A stretch of DNA of 5,317 nt from UKL13-2 sp043773745 (lineage in GTDB: Bacteria > Pseudomonadota > Gammaproteobacteria > Burkholderiales > Usitatibacteraceae). Below the pieces are notes generated by a model, which was given only the letters and a program-made list of their open reading frames with translations, was not told the origin of the DNA and did no database searches. Within the stretch, counting starts at the first letter, position 1, and each line of letters begins with the position of its first letter. Made by a program: the position numbers and the translations under genes. The stretch is taken from NCBI GenBank assembly GCA_043773745.1, contig JAYVEV010000106.1, forward strand, positions 1 to 5,317, given 5' to 3'. Below, one piece after another: positions 1-5,317 of this stretch.

Positions 1-1823
1 GCCTTTTGCGCGAGACGAGCGATCAATTCTTCGACTTTTTTGCCGACGACCATCATCAAATCGGCCAATTCATCAATCACCACCACAATCAGCGGCAACG
101 GCTCCAGAGGCTCCGGCGCATCAGGCGTGAGGGAAAATGGGTGCGGTAACGGCGCGCCTTTTTCCTTGGCCTCTTTGACTTTTGCGTTATAACCCGCGAG
201 GTTCCGCACCCCGACCGCACTCATCAATTTATAGCGGCGGTCCATTTCAGCCACACACCAGTTGAGCGCGTGACCGGCGTAGCGCATATCGGTGACGACC
301 GGTGCCAGCAAGTGTGGAATACCCTCGTAAATAGACAGCTCCAGCATTTTGGGATCGATCAAAATCAAGCGCACTTCATTCGCCGTCGCTTTATAAACCA
401 GTGACAAAATAATGGCGTTAATCGCCACAGATTTGCCCGAACCCGTCGTGCCAGCCACCAGTACATGCGGCATCTTAGCCAGATCGGCCACTACCGGGCG
501 GCCCGCGATATCTTTGCCCATTACGATGGACAGCTTGGATGCCATATCACCATAAACAGTCGAGCCCAAAATTTCCGAAAGCCGCACAATCTCGCGCTTG
601 GGGTTAGGTAGCTCCAAGCCCATGTGCGAAGTGCCGGGAATGGTTTCCACAATACGGATCGAGGTGACGGATAGCGCCCGCGCCAGATCTCGCGCAAGGT
701 TGACCACGGTTGAACCTTTGACGCCCACAGCGGGCTCAATTTCATAACGCGTAATGACCGGACCCGGATAGGCAGCGACCACCTTCACGGACACATTGAA
801 ATCCATCAATTTGCGTTCAATCAGGCGCGAGGTAAATTCAAGCACATCAGCCGAAGGACGCTCAATCACCGAATCAGCCGGATCGAGCAGCGAGATCGGC
901 GGCAGTGGCGAATCGGGCAAGTCTGCAAACAAGGTCGCCTGTTTTTCACGGGTGACACGTTCAGACTGTGGCACTTCCAGCACCGTTTGCTCGATGCGAA
1001 TCGGCGGATGATCTTCAATAATGCGTTTGAATTCTTCAACCGCAACATCGCGCTCATGGACGGCTTGCTCGCCGACTTCACGATCGTGTTTGGCTTCGAT
1101 TTTGGCTCGAATGCGGAAAAATAACCACTCCACACCACCACCAATTTTTTCGGACAGCTTGATCCACGACAGCCCCGAAAATACGCTCAAAGCACCGGCA
1201 CACAATGCCAGCAGCAGCACGGTGCCGCCGGTAAAGCCCAAGGATTTTTCGATTCCACCCGCCAGCAAAATACCGACTACTCCGCCCGCTCCATTGGGCA
1301 GCGCAGCATGAATGGAATGCAGCCGCAGTGCTTCGAGGCTACTGCATGCAACCAGTAAAATCACAAACCCGGTCAACGCAATCGCGATGTTGCGGTGGTC
1401 AAACACGCTCCATGATTCGACTCGGCGGAATAAACGCAGTACTACAAATATCGCCAACGCCACCCACCACCATGCCGAAAGGCCAAACAAGCCAAACAAA
1501 AAATCTGAGGTCCAAGCACCGGTTACCCCGCCCTTATTGGCGATTACGGCATTACCGCCCCCATTACCACTTACCACGCCACTGAAAAAGTAGCCCGGAT
1601 CGGAAGACGAATGCGTGGCTAAAATCAAACCAAGATAAAACGCGAGCGCCAGAAACAATATCCAACCTGCTTCGCGCAATAATCGCGATAGACGCGTGGA
1701 AGAAGCTGATTGGCTGGCAGCGGAAACGCTGCGGGCGCGATCGCGCGGTTTAGGGGCTGATTCGGTTGGATCAAACATATCCGGGTCAGCGTCTTGCTCG
1801 GTAGAATAAGATGTCATGCTCAT
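1..1823 (-). CDS. ftsK: DNA translocase FtsK, N-terminal 607 residues (3' end outside window)
   Basis: FtsK is a septum-anchored hexameric DNA pump that clears and aligns chromosome termini during division. The frame stays open from ATG at 1823 to the window edge. Residues 1-50 are a polar, Ser/Ala-rich cytoplasmic leader. Hydrophobic segments near 52-70, 108-130, 146-164, 181-190 and 198-218 fit the FtsK 4TM anchor. A short charged linker (about 235-320) leads to the alpha domain (PGPVITRYE near 353-361) and the RecA-like motor, with Walker A GTTGSGKS at 458-465 and Walker B VVVIDE ending at D584/E585. The rest of the motor and the gamma winged-helix domain that reads KOPS lie beyond position 1. 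The linker is far shorter than in E. coli FtsK (about 1,330 residues in total), which suggests a protein of roughly 770 residues. The start is ambiguous between ATG 1823 and ATG 1817; neither has a good Shine-Dalgarno. Family identity is near certain. Confidence 0.97.
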   Translation of the reverse strand, partial: MSMTSYSTEQDADPDMFDPTESAPKPRDRARSVSAASQSASSTRLSRLLREAGWILFLALAFYLGLILATHSSSDPGYFFSGVVSGNGGGNAVIANKGGVTGAWTSDFLFGLFGLSAWWWVALAIFVVLRLFRRVESWSVFDHRNIAIALTGFVILLVACSSLEALRLHSIHAALPNGAGGVVGILLAGGIEKSLGFTGGTVLLLALCAGALSVFSGLSWIKLSEKIGGGVEWLFFRIRAKIEAKHDREVGEQAVHERDVAVEEFKRIIEDHPPIRIEQTVLEVPQSERVTREKQATLFADLPDSPLPPISLLDPADSVIERPSADVLEFTSRLIERKLMDFNVSVKVVAAYPGPVITRYEIEPAVGVKGSTVVNLARDLARALSVTSIRIVETIPGTSHMGLELPNPKREIVRLSEILGSTVYGDMASKLSIVMGKDIAGRPVVADLAKMPHVLVAGTTGSGKSVAINAIILSLVYKATANEVRLILIDPKMLELSIYEGIPHLLAPVVTDMRYAGHALNWCVAEMDRRYKLMSAVGVRNLAGYNAKVKEAKEKGAPLPHPFSLTPDAPEPLEPLPLIVVVIDELADLMMVVGKKVEELIARLAQK

Positions 1824-1831
1824 GACTCTGG

Positions 1832-1862
1832 ATTATAACTGCTGGTCCGCAGTAACTGACAA
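1832..1862 (-). promoter_or_regulatory. Candidate ftsK promoter with -10 box almost touching the start codon
   Basis: On the minus strand a perfect TATAAT lies at 1837-1832, only 8 nt before ATG 1823. A TTGTCA (5 of 6 to the -35 consensus) lies at 1862-1857, with a rather long 19-bp spacer. If used, transcription would begin within a base or two of the first or second ATG, giving a leaderless or nearly leaderless ftsK mRNA. Only a weak AGAG precedes the ATG. A small inverted repeat (ACTGC / GCAGT, 1838-1853) fills the spacer. Alternatively ftsK is read only from the upstream regulator promoter. Confidence 0.4.
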
Positions 1863-1877
1863 TCTACTCAACAGTTA
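1853..1877 (-). repeat. Small inverted repeat across the regulator stop codon
   Basis: TAACTG and CAGTTA arms (6 bp, perfect) flank a 13-nt loop, and the outer arm covers the regulator's stop codon. No T-run follows on the minus strand, so it is a poor intrinsic terminator. Read-through from the regulator gene into ftsK is expected. Confidence 0.3.
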
Positions 1878-2522
1878 GAACGAGGGCGGCAGCTTTTCAT
1901 CGTGAATCGTGATGGTTTTCGATTCAACTGTAATGTAGCCGCGCTCGGACAAATCCTTGAGGATACGGTTCACCATTTCGCGCGAGGCACCCACCATATT
2001 GGCGATATCTTGCTGGGAAAGTTTTTCGCCCACAATCAGTTTGCCACCATCGTTGATGGCCAGCTCGAGCAAGGTATTGGCAACACGGCCATAAACATCC
2101 ATTAACGCCAGCGTGGAAATCTTGCGATCCGCATCGCGCAAACGTTTTGCTAGGGCTTGCATCACCAGTGTGCCAATGCGTGGCGCACGTTCAAGGCATT
2201 GCTCGAATGCCTGACGGGACAGCACCTTGAATGTTGAAGGGTCGAGTGCCGCCACCGAGGCTGAGCGGGGCTGGTTATCAATTAACGACATTTCGCCAAA
2301 AAAATCGCCTACGCCCAAAATTTTCAGAATGATTTCACGGCCATCTTCATCACCGATAAAAACTTTGACGCGACCACTGGTGATCGCATACATCGAATCG
2401 CCAACTGTGCCAGCCGTCATCACCACCGTGCCTTTCGGCACCTGTTTTTCGGTGGCGAGTTCATTCATCAAGGTGAGATCAGCATCACTTAATTCCTGAA
2501 AAAGTGGTGTGGCGCGTAACAT
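1875..2522 (-). CDS. Crp/Fnr family transcriptional regulator
   Basis: A 215-residue dimeric DNA-binding regulator of usual CRP length. Residues 1-110 form a cyclic-nucleotide-binding-type beta barrel with the phosphate-binding-cassette pattern FGEMSLIDNQPRSASV at 75-90 (E77, R86, S87). A dimerisation helix follows at about 113-145. The winged helix-turn-helix runs from about 165 to 206, with recognition helix SREMVNRIL (180-188) keeping the R, E and R that contact DNA in E. coli CRP. It is not an FNR-type iron-sulfur sensor: its only cysteine is C109. By my alignment, the cAMP contacts T127/S128 of E. coli CRP are A131 and D132, so cAMP is doubtful and the ligand unknown. A good Shine-Dalgarno (TGAGGA, 2532-2527) supports ATG 2522. 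It is divergent from trxB and 51 nt upstream of ftsK, so it may be cotranscribed with ftsK and may regulate itself and trxB (inference). Confidence 0.93.
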   Translation of the reverse strand: MLRATPLFQELSDADLTLMNELATEKQVPKGTVVMTAGTVGDSMYAITSGRVKVFIGDEDGREIILKILGVGDFFGEMSLIDNQPRSASVAALDPSTFKVLSRQAFEQCLERAPRIGTLVMQALAKRLRDADRKISTLALMDVYGRVANTLLELAINDGGKLIVGEKLSQQDIANMVGASREMVNRILKDLSERGYITVESKTITIHDEKLPPSF

Positions 2523-2537
2523 TTTTTCCTCACAGAC

Positions 2538-2548
2538 ATTGCGACAAT
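2538..2548. promoter_or_regulatory. Small palindrome ATTG-CGA-CAAT upstream of the regulator RBS
   Basis: A perfect 4-bp inverted repeat with a 3-bp centre lies just upstream of the regulator's Shine-Dalgarno. An operator placed there could repress the gene from within its leader. It is short enough to arise by chance, and it does not match the CRP (TGTGA-N6-TCACA) or FNR (TTGAT-N4-ATCAA) consensus. Confidence 0.2.
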
Positions 2549-2576
2549 CGAAACTAGTAGCCGCATTAATTTTTAT

Positions 2577-2586
2577 ATCGACGATG
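2577..2586. repeat. Palindrome copy 1 (ATCGACGATG), abutting the regulator -10
   Basis: This 10-mer has an exact inverted partner at 2708-2717. Its first nine bases form an odd palindrome, ATCG-A-CGAT. On the minus strand it lies directly against the candidate -10 of the regulator gene, where a bound protein would overlap RNA polymerase. Confidence 0.4.
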
Positions 2587-2628
2587 TTACCGGTTCAGTA
2601 GCATTCTCGCACAAGACCACCTCCATTG

Positions 2629-2642
2629 AATTTTACGAAATT
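2629..2642. repeat. Short AT-rich palindrome AATTT-TACG-AAATT
   Basis: A 5-bp perfect inverted repeat around TACG, in the middle of the divergent region and overlapping the TTGTCA proposed as the trxB -35. It could be an operator half-site pair or chance in AT-rich DNA; I do not recognise a known consensus. Confidence 0.2.
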
Positions 2643-2707
2643 GTCACCAGATAGCAATGAGTCTAAAAAGGCTGTCTCTGTATCAGTTAAAATAACAAAA
2701 AATTTAT

Positions 2708-2717
2708 CATCGTCGAT
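2708..2717. repeat. Palindrome copy 2 (CATCGTCGAT), 15 bp before trxB ATG
   Basis: Exact reverse complement of the 10-mer at 2577-2586; the core is ATCG-T-CGAT. It falls in the probable trxB leader, between the candidate -10 boxes and the start codon, where a bound repressor would block transcription or early elongation. The two palindrome centres are 132 bp apart. Confidence 0.4.
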
Positions 2718-2732
2718 TCCAGAAAGCATCTC

Positions 2733-3683
2733 ATGACCACCCAACACCATCCCCTCATTATTCTTGGCTCAGGCCCCGCAGGCTATTCTGCCGCCGTGTA
2801 TGCCGCTCGCGCCAACTTACACCCGGTGCTGATTACCGGCATGGCGCAGGGTGGGCAATTGATGACCACTACCGATGTGGAAAACTGGCCTGCCGATGCC
2901 GATGGTGTGCAGGGACCAGAACTGATGGAGCGTTTCCTGAAGCATGCCGAGCGTTTCGATACCAAAATTATTTTTGATCACATTCATACTGTCGATTTCA
3001 GCAAACGTCCGTTCACCCTGCAAGGCGATGGCGATCTTTTCACCTGTGATGCACTCATTATCGCGACGGGCGCATCAGCCCAGTATTTGGGCCTGCCGTC
3101 AGAGCATGCCTTCATGGGCAAAGGCGTTTCTGGCTGCGCAACCTGCGATGGTTTTTTCTATAAAAATCAGGACGTGTGCGTGGTCGGTGGTGGCAATACC
3201 GCGGTCGAGGAAGCGCTGTATTTATCCAATATAGCCAAACACGTCACGGTGATTCATCGCCGCGATAAATTCCGCAGCGAAAAAATTCTGCAAGATCGCC
3301 TCTTTGCCAAACAAAGGGAAGGCAAAGTCACCATTTTGTGGAATCACACCCTCGATGAGGTACTGGGCGATAAAACCGGTGTTACCGGTGTACGCATCAA
3401 ATCTACCGAGGATCAATCCACAACAGACTTGGCACTGCAAGGCTGCTTCATCGCCATTGGCCACAAGCCGAATACCGATATTTTTGAAGGTAAGTTGGAG
3501 ATGAAGAACGGCTACATCATCACCAAGGGCGGTTTGGCAGGCGATGCGACAGCGACTTCCGTACCCGGCGTATTTGCCGCCGGTGATGTACAGGACCATG
3601 TCTATCGCCAAGCGGTGACCAGCGCCGGAACCGGTTGCATGGCGGCGTTGGATGCCGACCGTTATTTAGAAAGTCTAAACTAA
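2733..3683 (+). CDS. trxB: Thioredoxin reductase (NADPH)
   Basis: This cytoplasmic FAD enzyme moves electrons from NADPH to thioredoxin, supporting ribonucleotide reductase and protein disulfide reduction. At 316 residues it matches the low-molecular-weight bacterial type. In order: the FAD dinucleotide fold GSGPAGYSAA (12-21); the flavin-proximal TGMAQGGQL region (35-43); the NADPH domain with the redox-active CATC pair (C135/C138, followed by DGFFY), GGGNTA (152-157) and the phosphate-binding HRRDKFR (175-181); then the C-terminal FAD segment with GD at 284-285 and RQAVTSAGTGCMAALDA (292-308). No key residue is missing. It is divergent from the Crp-type regulator and followed 68 nt later by the Smr gene, with a large stem-loop between them. 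A small perfect hairpin (TTTAGA-AAG-TCTAAA, 3665-3679) lies in its last codons. Identity is essentially certain. Confidence 0.98.
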   Translation: MTTQHHPLIILGSGPAGYSAAVYAARANLHPVLITGMAQGGQLMTTTDVENWPADADGVQGPELMERFLKHAERFDTKIIFDHIHTVDFSKRPFTLQGDGDLFTCDALIIATGASAQYLGLPSEHAFMGKGVSGCATCDGFFYKNQDVCVVGGGNTAVEEALYLSNIAKHVTVIHRRDKFRSEKILQDRLFAKQREGKVTILWNHTLDEVLGDKTGVTGVRIKSTEDQSTTDLALQGCFIAIGHKPNTDIFEGKLEMKNGYIITKGGLAGDATATSVPGVFAAGDVQDHVYRQAVTSAGTGCMAALDADRYLESLN

Positions 3684-3684
3684 C

Positions 3685-3760
3685 AAACTCTAGTATAGAC
3701 GGGAATTTACAGACATTTTTGCTCTAAAATGCCCGCCAATACTAGGGTTTAATGTTTTTT
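3685..3760 (+). terminator. Long imperfect stem-loop plus T6 after trxB; candidate terminator/attenuator over the Smr start
   Basis: Arms 3685-3708 and 3727-3750 align with no gap over 24 positions: 20 Watson-Crick pairs, one G-U (3689/3746) and three mismatches (3697/3738, 3699/3736, 3704/3731). The loop is 18 nt. A GC core (CGGG/CCCG, 3700-3703 with 3732-3735) sits among AT-rich pairs. T6 follows at 3755-3760, 4 nt after the stem, as in an intrinsic terminator, although the three mismatches and wide loop are atypical. The 3' arm contains the AGGG (3744-3747) that would serve as Shine-Dalgarno for ATG 3752, and the T6 encodes Phe-Phe of the Smr ORF. It may end trxB transcription, mask Smr translation, or both. 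Confidence 0.55.
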
Positions 3761-4306
3761 ATGAATACGCCGGACCCCGCTGATGACGAACTCTTTCGTG
3801 CAGAAATGGCAGCGGATAACGTCACTCCCATCAAAACCGAGGCTCGGGCAAAACTGCACAAGCCCCTGCCCAAACCGATTGCCGCTCAACGCCTCGCCGA
3901 TGAGGCTAGTGTACCCAGCGAATTACTAACCGACACCTCGGGTTGGGATGGTGATATTGAGACCGGCGATCTCATCACGTTTTTGCGCAACGGCATCCCC
4001 CGCGAAGTCATCCGCAAACTCAAACGCGGCCAATGGGCGGTGCAGGCCACCCTCGATTTGCATGGCCACACAACTACCACGGCGAGGGAGGAATTGGCCC
4101 GCTTTATTGCACTGGCGAGGCACCGAGGTATTCGCTGTATCCGCATCATTCATGGACGCGGCACTCGCTCGCCCGGCGGCGTGCCGCTGATTCGCAATAA
4201 AGTCCGGCTTTCCCTTTCGCAGCGCGATGAGGTTCTCGCCTTTTGCGATGCGGCTCCCGGCGATGGTGGGCCTGGAGCGGTGCTGGTATTGTTGAAATCG
4301 ACTTAG
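3752..4306 (+). CDS. Smr (MutS2 C-terminal-like) domain protein, SmrA/SmrB-like
   Basis: A soluble 184-residue protein, close in length to E. coli SmrA and SmrB. The N-terminal part (about 10-95) carries a DELFRAEM...VTPIK segment like the leader of gammaproteobacterial Smr proteins. The Smr domain runs from about 98 to 182, with LDLHG (101-105), IIHGRG (132-137) and DGGPGAVLVLL (171-181). In the family, DxH and HGxG form the nuclease centre; SmrB cuts mRNA at collided ribosomes. Both motifs are intact, so RNA endonuclease activity is plausible but unproven. The segment before the second Smr helix reads VRLSLSQ (151-157), where relatives I remember have a Trp-Leu pair, a minor oddity. Starts: ATG 3752 has AGGG 4 nt upstream; ATG 3761 has no Shine-Dalgarno but avoids the T6 tract and removes an unusual MFF leader. 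It shares strand with trxB and may be expressed by read-through. Confidence 0.9.
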   Translation: MFFMNTPDPADDELFRAEMAADNVTPIKTEARAKLHKPLPKPIAAQRLADEASVPSELLTDTSGWDGDIETGDLITFLRNGIPREVIRKLKRGQWAVQATLDLHGHTTTTAREELARFIALARHRGIRCIRIIHGRGTRSPGGVPLIRNKVRLSLSQRDEVLAFCDAAPGDGGPGAVLVLLKST

Positions 4307-4409
4307 GTAAGCATCAAAAAGCCGCAATTCGACTCACGGCTAATTAATAGCATTTGCCGGTAAAATCGGGAATTGGTCATCGTTGGCCGCCTACGTCTAT
4401 ATTGATGAC
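4307..4409 (+). promoter_or_regulatory. Spacer with candidate promoter for the glycosyltransferase gene
   Basis: A TATATT box (5 of 6) lies at 4398-4403, only 6 nt before the ATG at 4410. The nearest -35-like element is TTGGTC (4373-4378), with a 19-bp spacer and only three matches. No purine-rich Shine-Dalgarno precedes the ATG. If the box is real, transcription would start at about the ATG itself. No other ORF or repeat of note is present apart from a small inverted repeat listed separately. Confidence 0.3.
4316..4341 (-). terminator. Weak inverted repeat with T5 on the minus strand
   Basis: AGCCG and CGGCT arms (4320-4324, 4337-4341) enclose 12 nt. On the minus strand the stem runs into TTTTT (4320-4316, sharing one base with the stem); on the plus strand it is followed by AATTAATA, a poor U-tract. 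It would therefore stop antisense transcription better than the Smr mRNA. The stem is only 5 bp, so it may be chance. Confidence 0.2.
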
Positions 4410-5317
4410 ATGACTTCAATCCCGCGCCCGTTAGTTTTGTTGATCGCCCTGTTGCTGGCTTTGCTCGCCTTTGGTGATTTGGGCAATCGCAAACTCGCCG
4501 ATCCGGACGAAGGCCGTTATTCGGAAATTTCGCGCGAGATGGCCGCTTCAAATGATTTCATCACGCCGCGTTTGAATGGTCTGAAGTATTTCGAAAAACC
4601 ACCCCTTCAGTACTGGGCCACCGCCGCCGCATTCAAACTCTTTGGTGAAAATGAATTCACAGCGCGGCTTTATACGCTGCTGTGCGGGCTGGGCTGCATT
4701 TTGCTCGTTGGCTACACCGCTGCCCGCCTCTACGATGCGGATACCGGGGCGTATGCCGCTTTGGCCTTGATCAGTTCATGGTATTTCATGGCGTTCATGC
4801 AGGTGGTGACGCTCGATACCGGGCTGACATTTTGGATGACGCTGGGCATTTGCGGGTTTTTGTTAGCGCACGGTTTAGCGCTTGATTCATCACGCCAACG
4901 CTGGATGCTGGTGGCATGGGCAGGCATGGCGGGCGCGGTGTTATCAAAAGGCCTGATCGGTATTGTGTTTCCCTCAGCCGCCATATTCCTGTATTGCCTC
5001 ACCCAGCAAAATTGGCGACTGCTGGCCAAGCTGGAATGGTTTTATGGCCTCGCCCTGTTTTTTATCATTACCGTGCCATGGCATGTGATGGTGTCAGTAC
5101 GGAATCCTGAATTCGCGCATTTTTATTTTGTGCACGAACACTTCGAGCGATTTCTGACCACCGTACATCGGCGTGAAGCACCATGGTGGACCTTCTTCGC
5201 CATTATGGTGGTGGGATTGATGCCCTGGGGCTTGGCGCTGCTACCCGCCATCAATCAAGGCTGGCGCAACCCGGCCCTGCGCTTGAGCAAGCCGGATGGT
5301 TCCACCTTTGCACCGCT
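4410..5317 (+). CDS. ArnT/PMT-type phospholipid-carrier-dependent glycosyltransferase, N-terminal part
   Basis: The first 302 residues of an integral membrane glycosyltransferase (GT83/PMT-like), which usually has about 500-550 residues; the rest is beyond the right edge. Such enzymes take a sugar from an undecaprenyl-phosphate carrier on the periplasmic side; ArnT itself adds 4-amino-arabinose to lipid A. TM1 is about 8-23, followed by the first periplasmic loop with DPDEGRY (31-37) and YFEKPPLQYW (60-69), the acidic and aromatic signatures of the active site. Further hydrophobic segments lie near 87-104, 113-131, 137-157, 167-195, 211-229 and 259-281. LSKGLIG (178-184) and FVHEHFERF (240-248) are also family-typical. 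No arnBCADEF genes are in view, so the sugar donor and acceptor are unknown and arnT is not assigned. ATG 4410 is the first ATG in frame after a TAA at 4362; TTG 4383 is a possible earlier start. Confidence 0.92.
   Translation, partial: MTSIPRPLVLLIALLLALLAFGDLGNRKLADPDEGRYSEISREMAASNDFITPRLNGLKYFEKPPLQYWATAAAFKLFGENEFTARLYTLLCGLGCILLVGYTAARLYDADTGAYAALALISSWYFMAFMQVVTLDTGLTFWMTLGICGFLLAHGLALDSSRQRWMLVAWAGMAGAVLSKGLIGIVFPSAAIFLYCLTQQNWRLLAKLEWFYGLALFFIITVPWHVMVSVRNPEFAHFYFVHEHFERFLTTVHRREAPWWTFFAIMVVGLMPWGLALLPAINQGWRNPALRLSKPDGSTFAP

Larger units (their letters stand above)
2523..2732. promoter_or_regulatory. Divergent promoter region between the Crp-type regulator and trxB
   Basis: This 210-bp AT-rich stretch has no credible ORF. 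Minus-strand side: a TATAAA (2577-2572) is a plausible -10 for the regulator, but the -35 at 17-bp spacing (TACTGA) is poor, which would fit activator dependence. Plus-strand side: TTGTCA (2641-2646) with a 17-bp spacer to TAAAAA (2664-2669) is the best trxB candidate; TAAAAT (2688-2693) is an alternative -10 without a -35. The trxB ribosome binding site is weak (AGAAAG, about 6 nt before the ATG). Several short palindromes are present and the main ones are listed separately. Confidence 0.6.

Noticed and set aside
1021..1593. Plus-strand ORFs (1021-1311 and 1312-1593) opposite ftsK
   Set aside because: They are antisense to a clear FtsK frame that stays open with domain-level identity. Their products are Ser/Thr/Pro/Arg-rich with no recognisable fold, and no ribosome binding sites stand out.
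2519..2534. CRP-type half-site TGTGA next to the regulator RBS (minus strand)
   Set aside because: The opposite half at N6 reads ATGTT instead of TCACA, and the sequence is explained by the Shine-Dalgarno and start codon.
2651..2665. OxyR-like ATAG...CTA upstream of trxB
   Set aside because: OxyR regulation of trxB is known in E. coli, but here the half-sites are one base out of register, the second is CTAA instead of CTAT, and no second tandem site is present.
2672..2686. LexA-like box CTG...CAG in the divergent region
   Set aside because: The spacing is 9 nt instead of the required 10, and the inner bases do not follow the CTGT-N8-ACAG pattern.
3222..3611. Minus-strand 129-codon ORF inside trxB
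   Set aside because: It lies wholly opposite the conserved NADPH and FAD domains of TrxB; its translation looks like a shadow frame and resembles no family I know.
3926..4327. Minus-strand 133-codon ORF opposite the Smr gene
   Set aside because: The plus strand encodes intact Smr motifs over the same bases. The antisense product has no recognisable domain.

Overview
The window looks like a stretch of core chromosome from a Gram-negative proteobacterium, most likely a betaproteobacterium. The main reason is the FtsK motor. Its P-loop segment (residues about 451-475) and the run from the Walker B strand to the window edge read like betaproteobacterial FtsK as I remember it. This taxonomic call is recalled, not searched.

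Layout: positions 1-1823 (minus) carry the N-terminal 607 residues of FtsK, cut by the left edge. Positions 1875-2522 (minus) carry a complete Crp/Fnr-type regulator, probably in one unit with ftsK (51-nt gap). Positions 2523-2732 are a 210-bp divergent regulatory region. Positions 2733-3683 (plus) are thioredoxin reductase TrxB. Positions 3684-3751 hold a long imperfect stem-loop. Positions 3752-4306 (plus) encode a Smr-domain protein. Positions 4307-4409 are a short spacer. From 4410 to the right edge (plus) runs the N-terminal half of an ArnT/PMT-type membrane glycosyltransferase. Coding density is high; there is no tRNA, rRNA, CRISPR array, IS element or sign of recent horizontal transfer.

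The functions are housekeeping: chromosome segregation at division (FtsK), cytoplasmic disulfide reduction (TrxB), probable ribosome-linked RNA cleavage (Smr) and envelope glycan modification (GT83-like). The regulator sits where E. coli has lrp (trxB / lrp-ftsK-lolA), so gene order is kept but the regulator family differs. I see no clearly new system. The points most worth a second look are non-coding: the 24-nt-arm stem-loop that covers the Smr ribosome binding site and ends at a T6 tract inside the first codons, the paired ATCG-N-CGAT palindromes in the divergent region, and two genes with a -10-like box so close to the ATG that their mRNAs could be leaderless.
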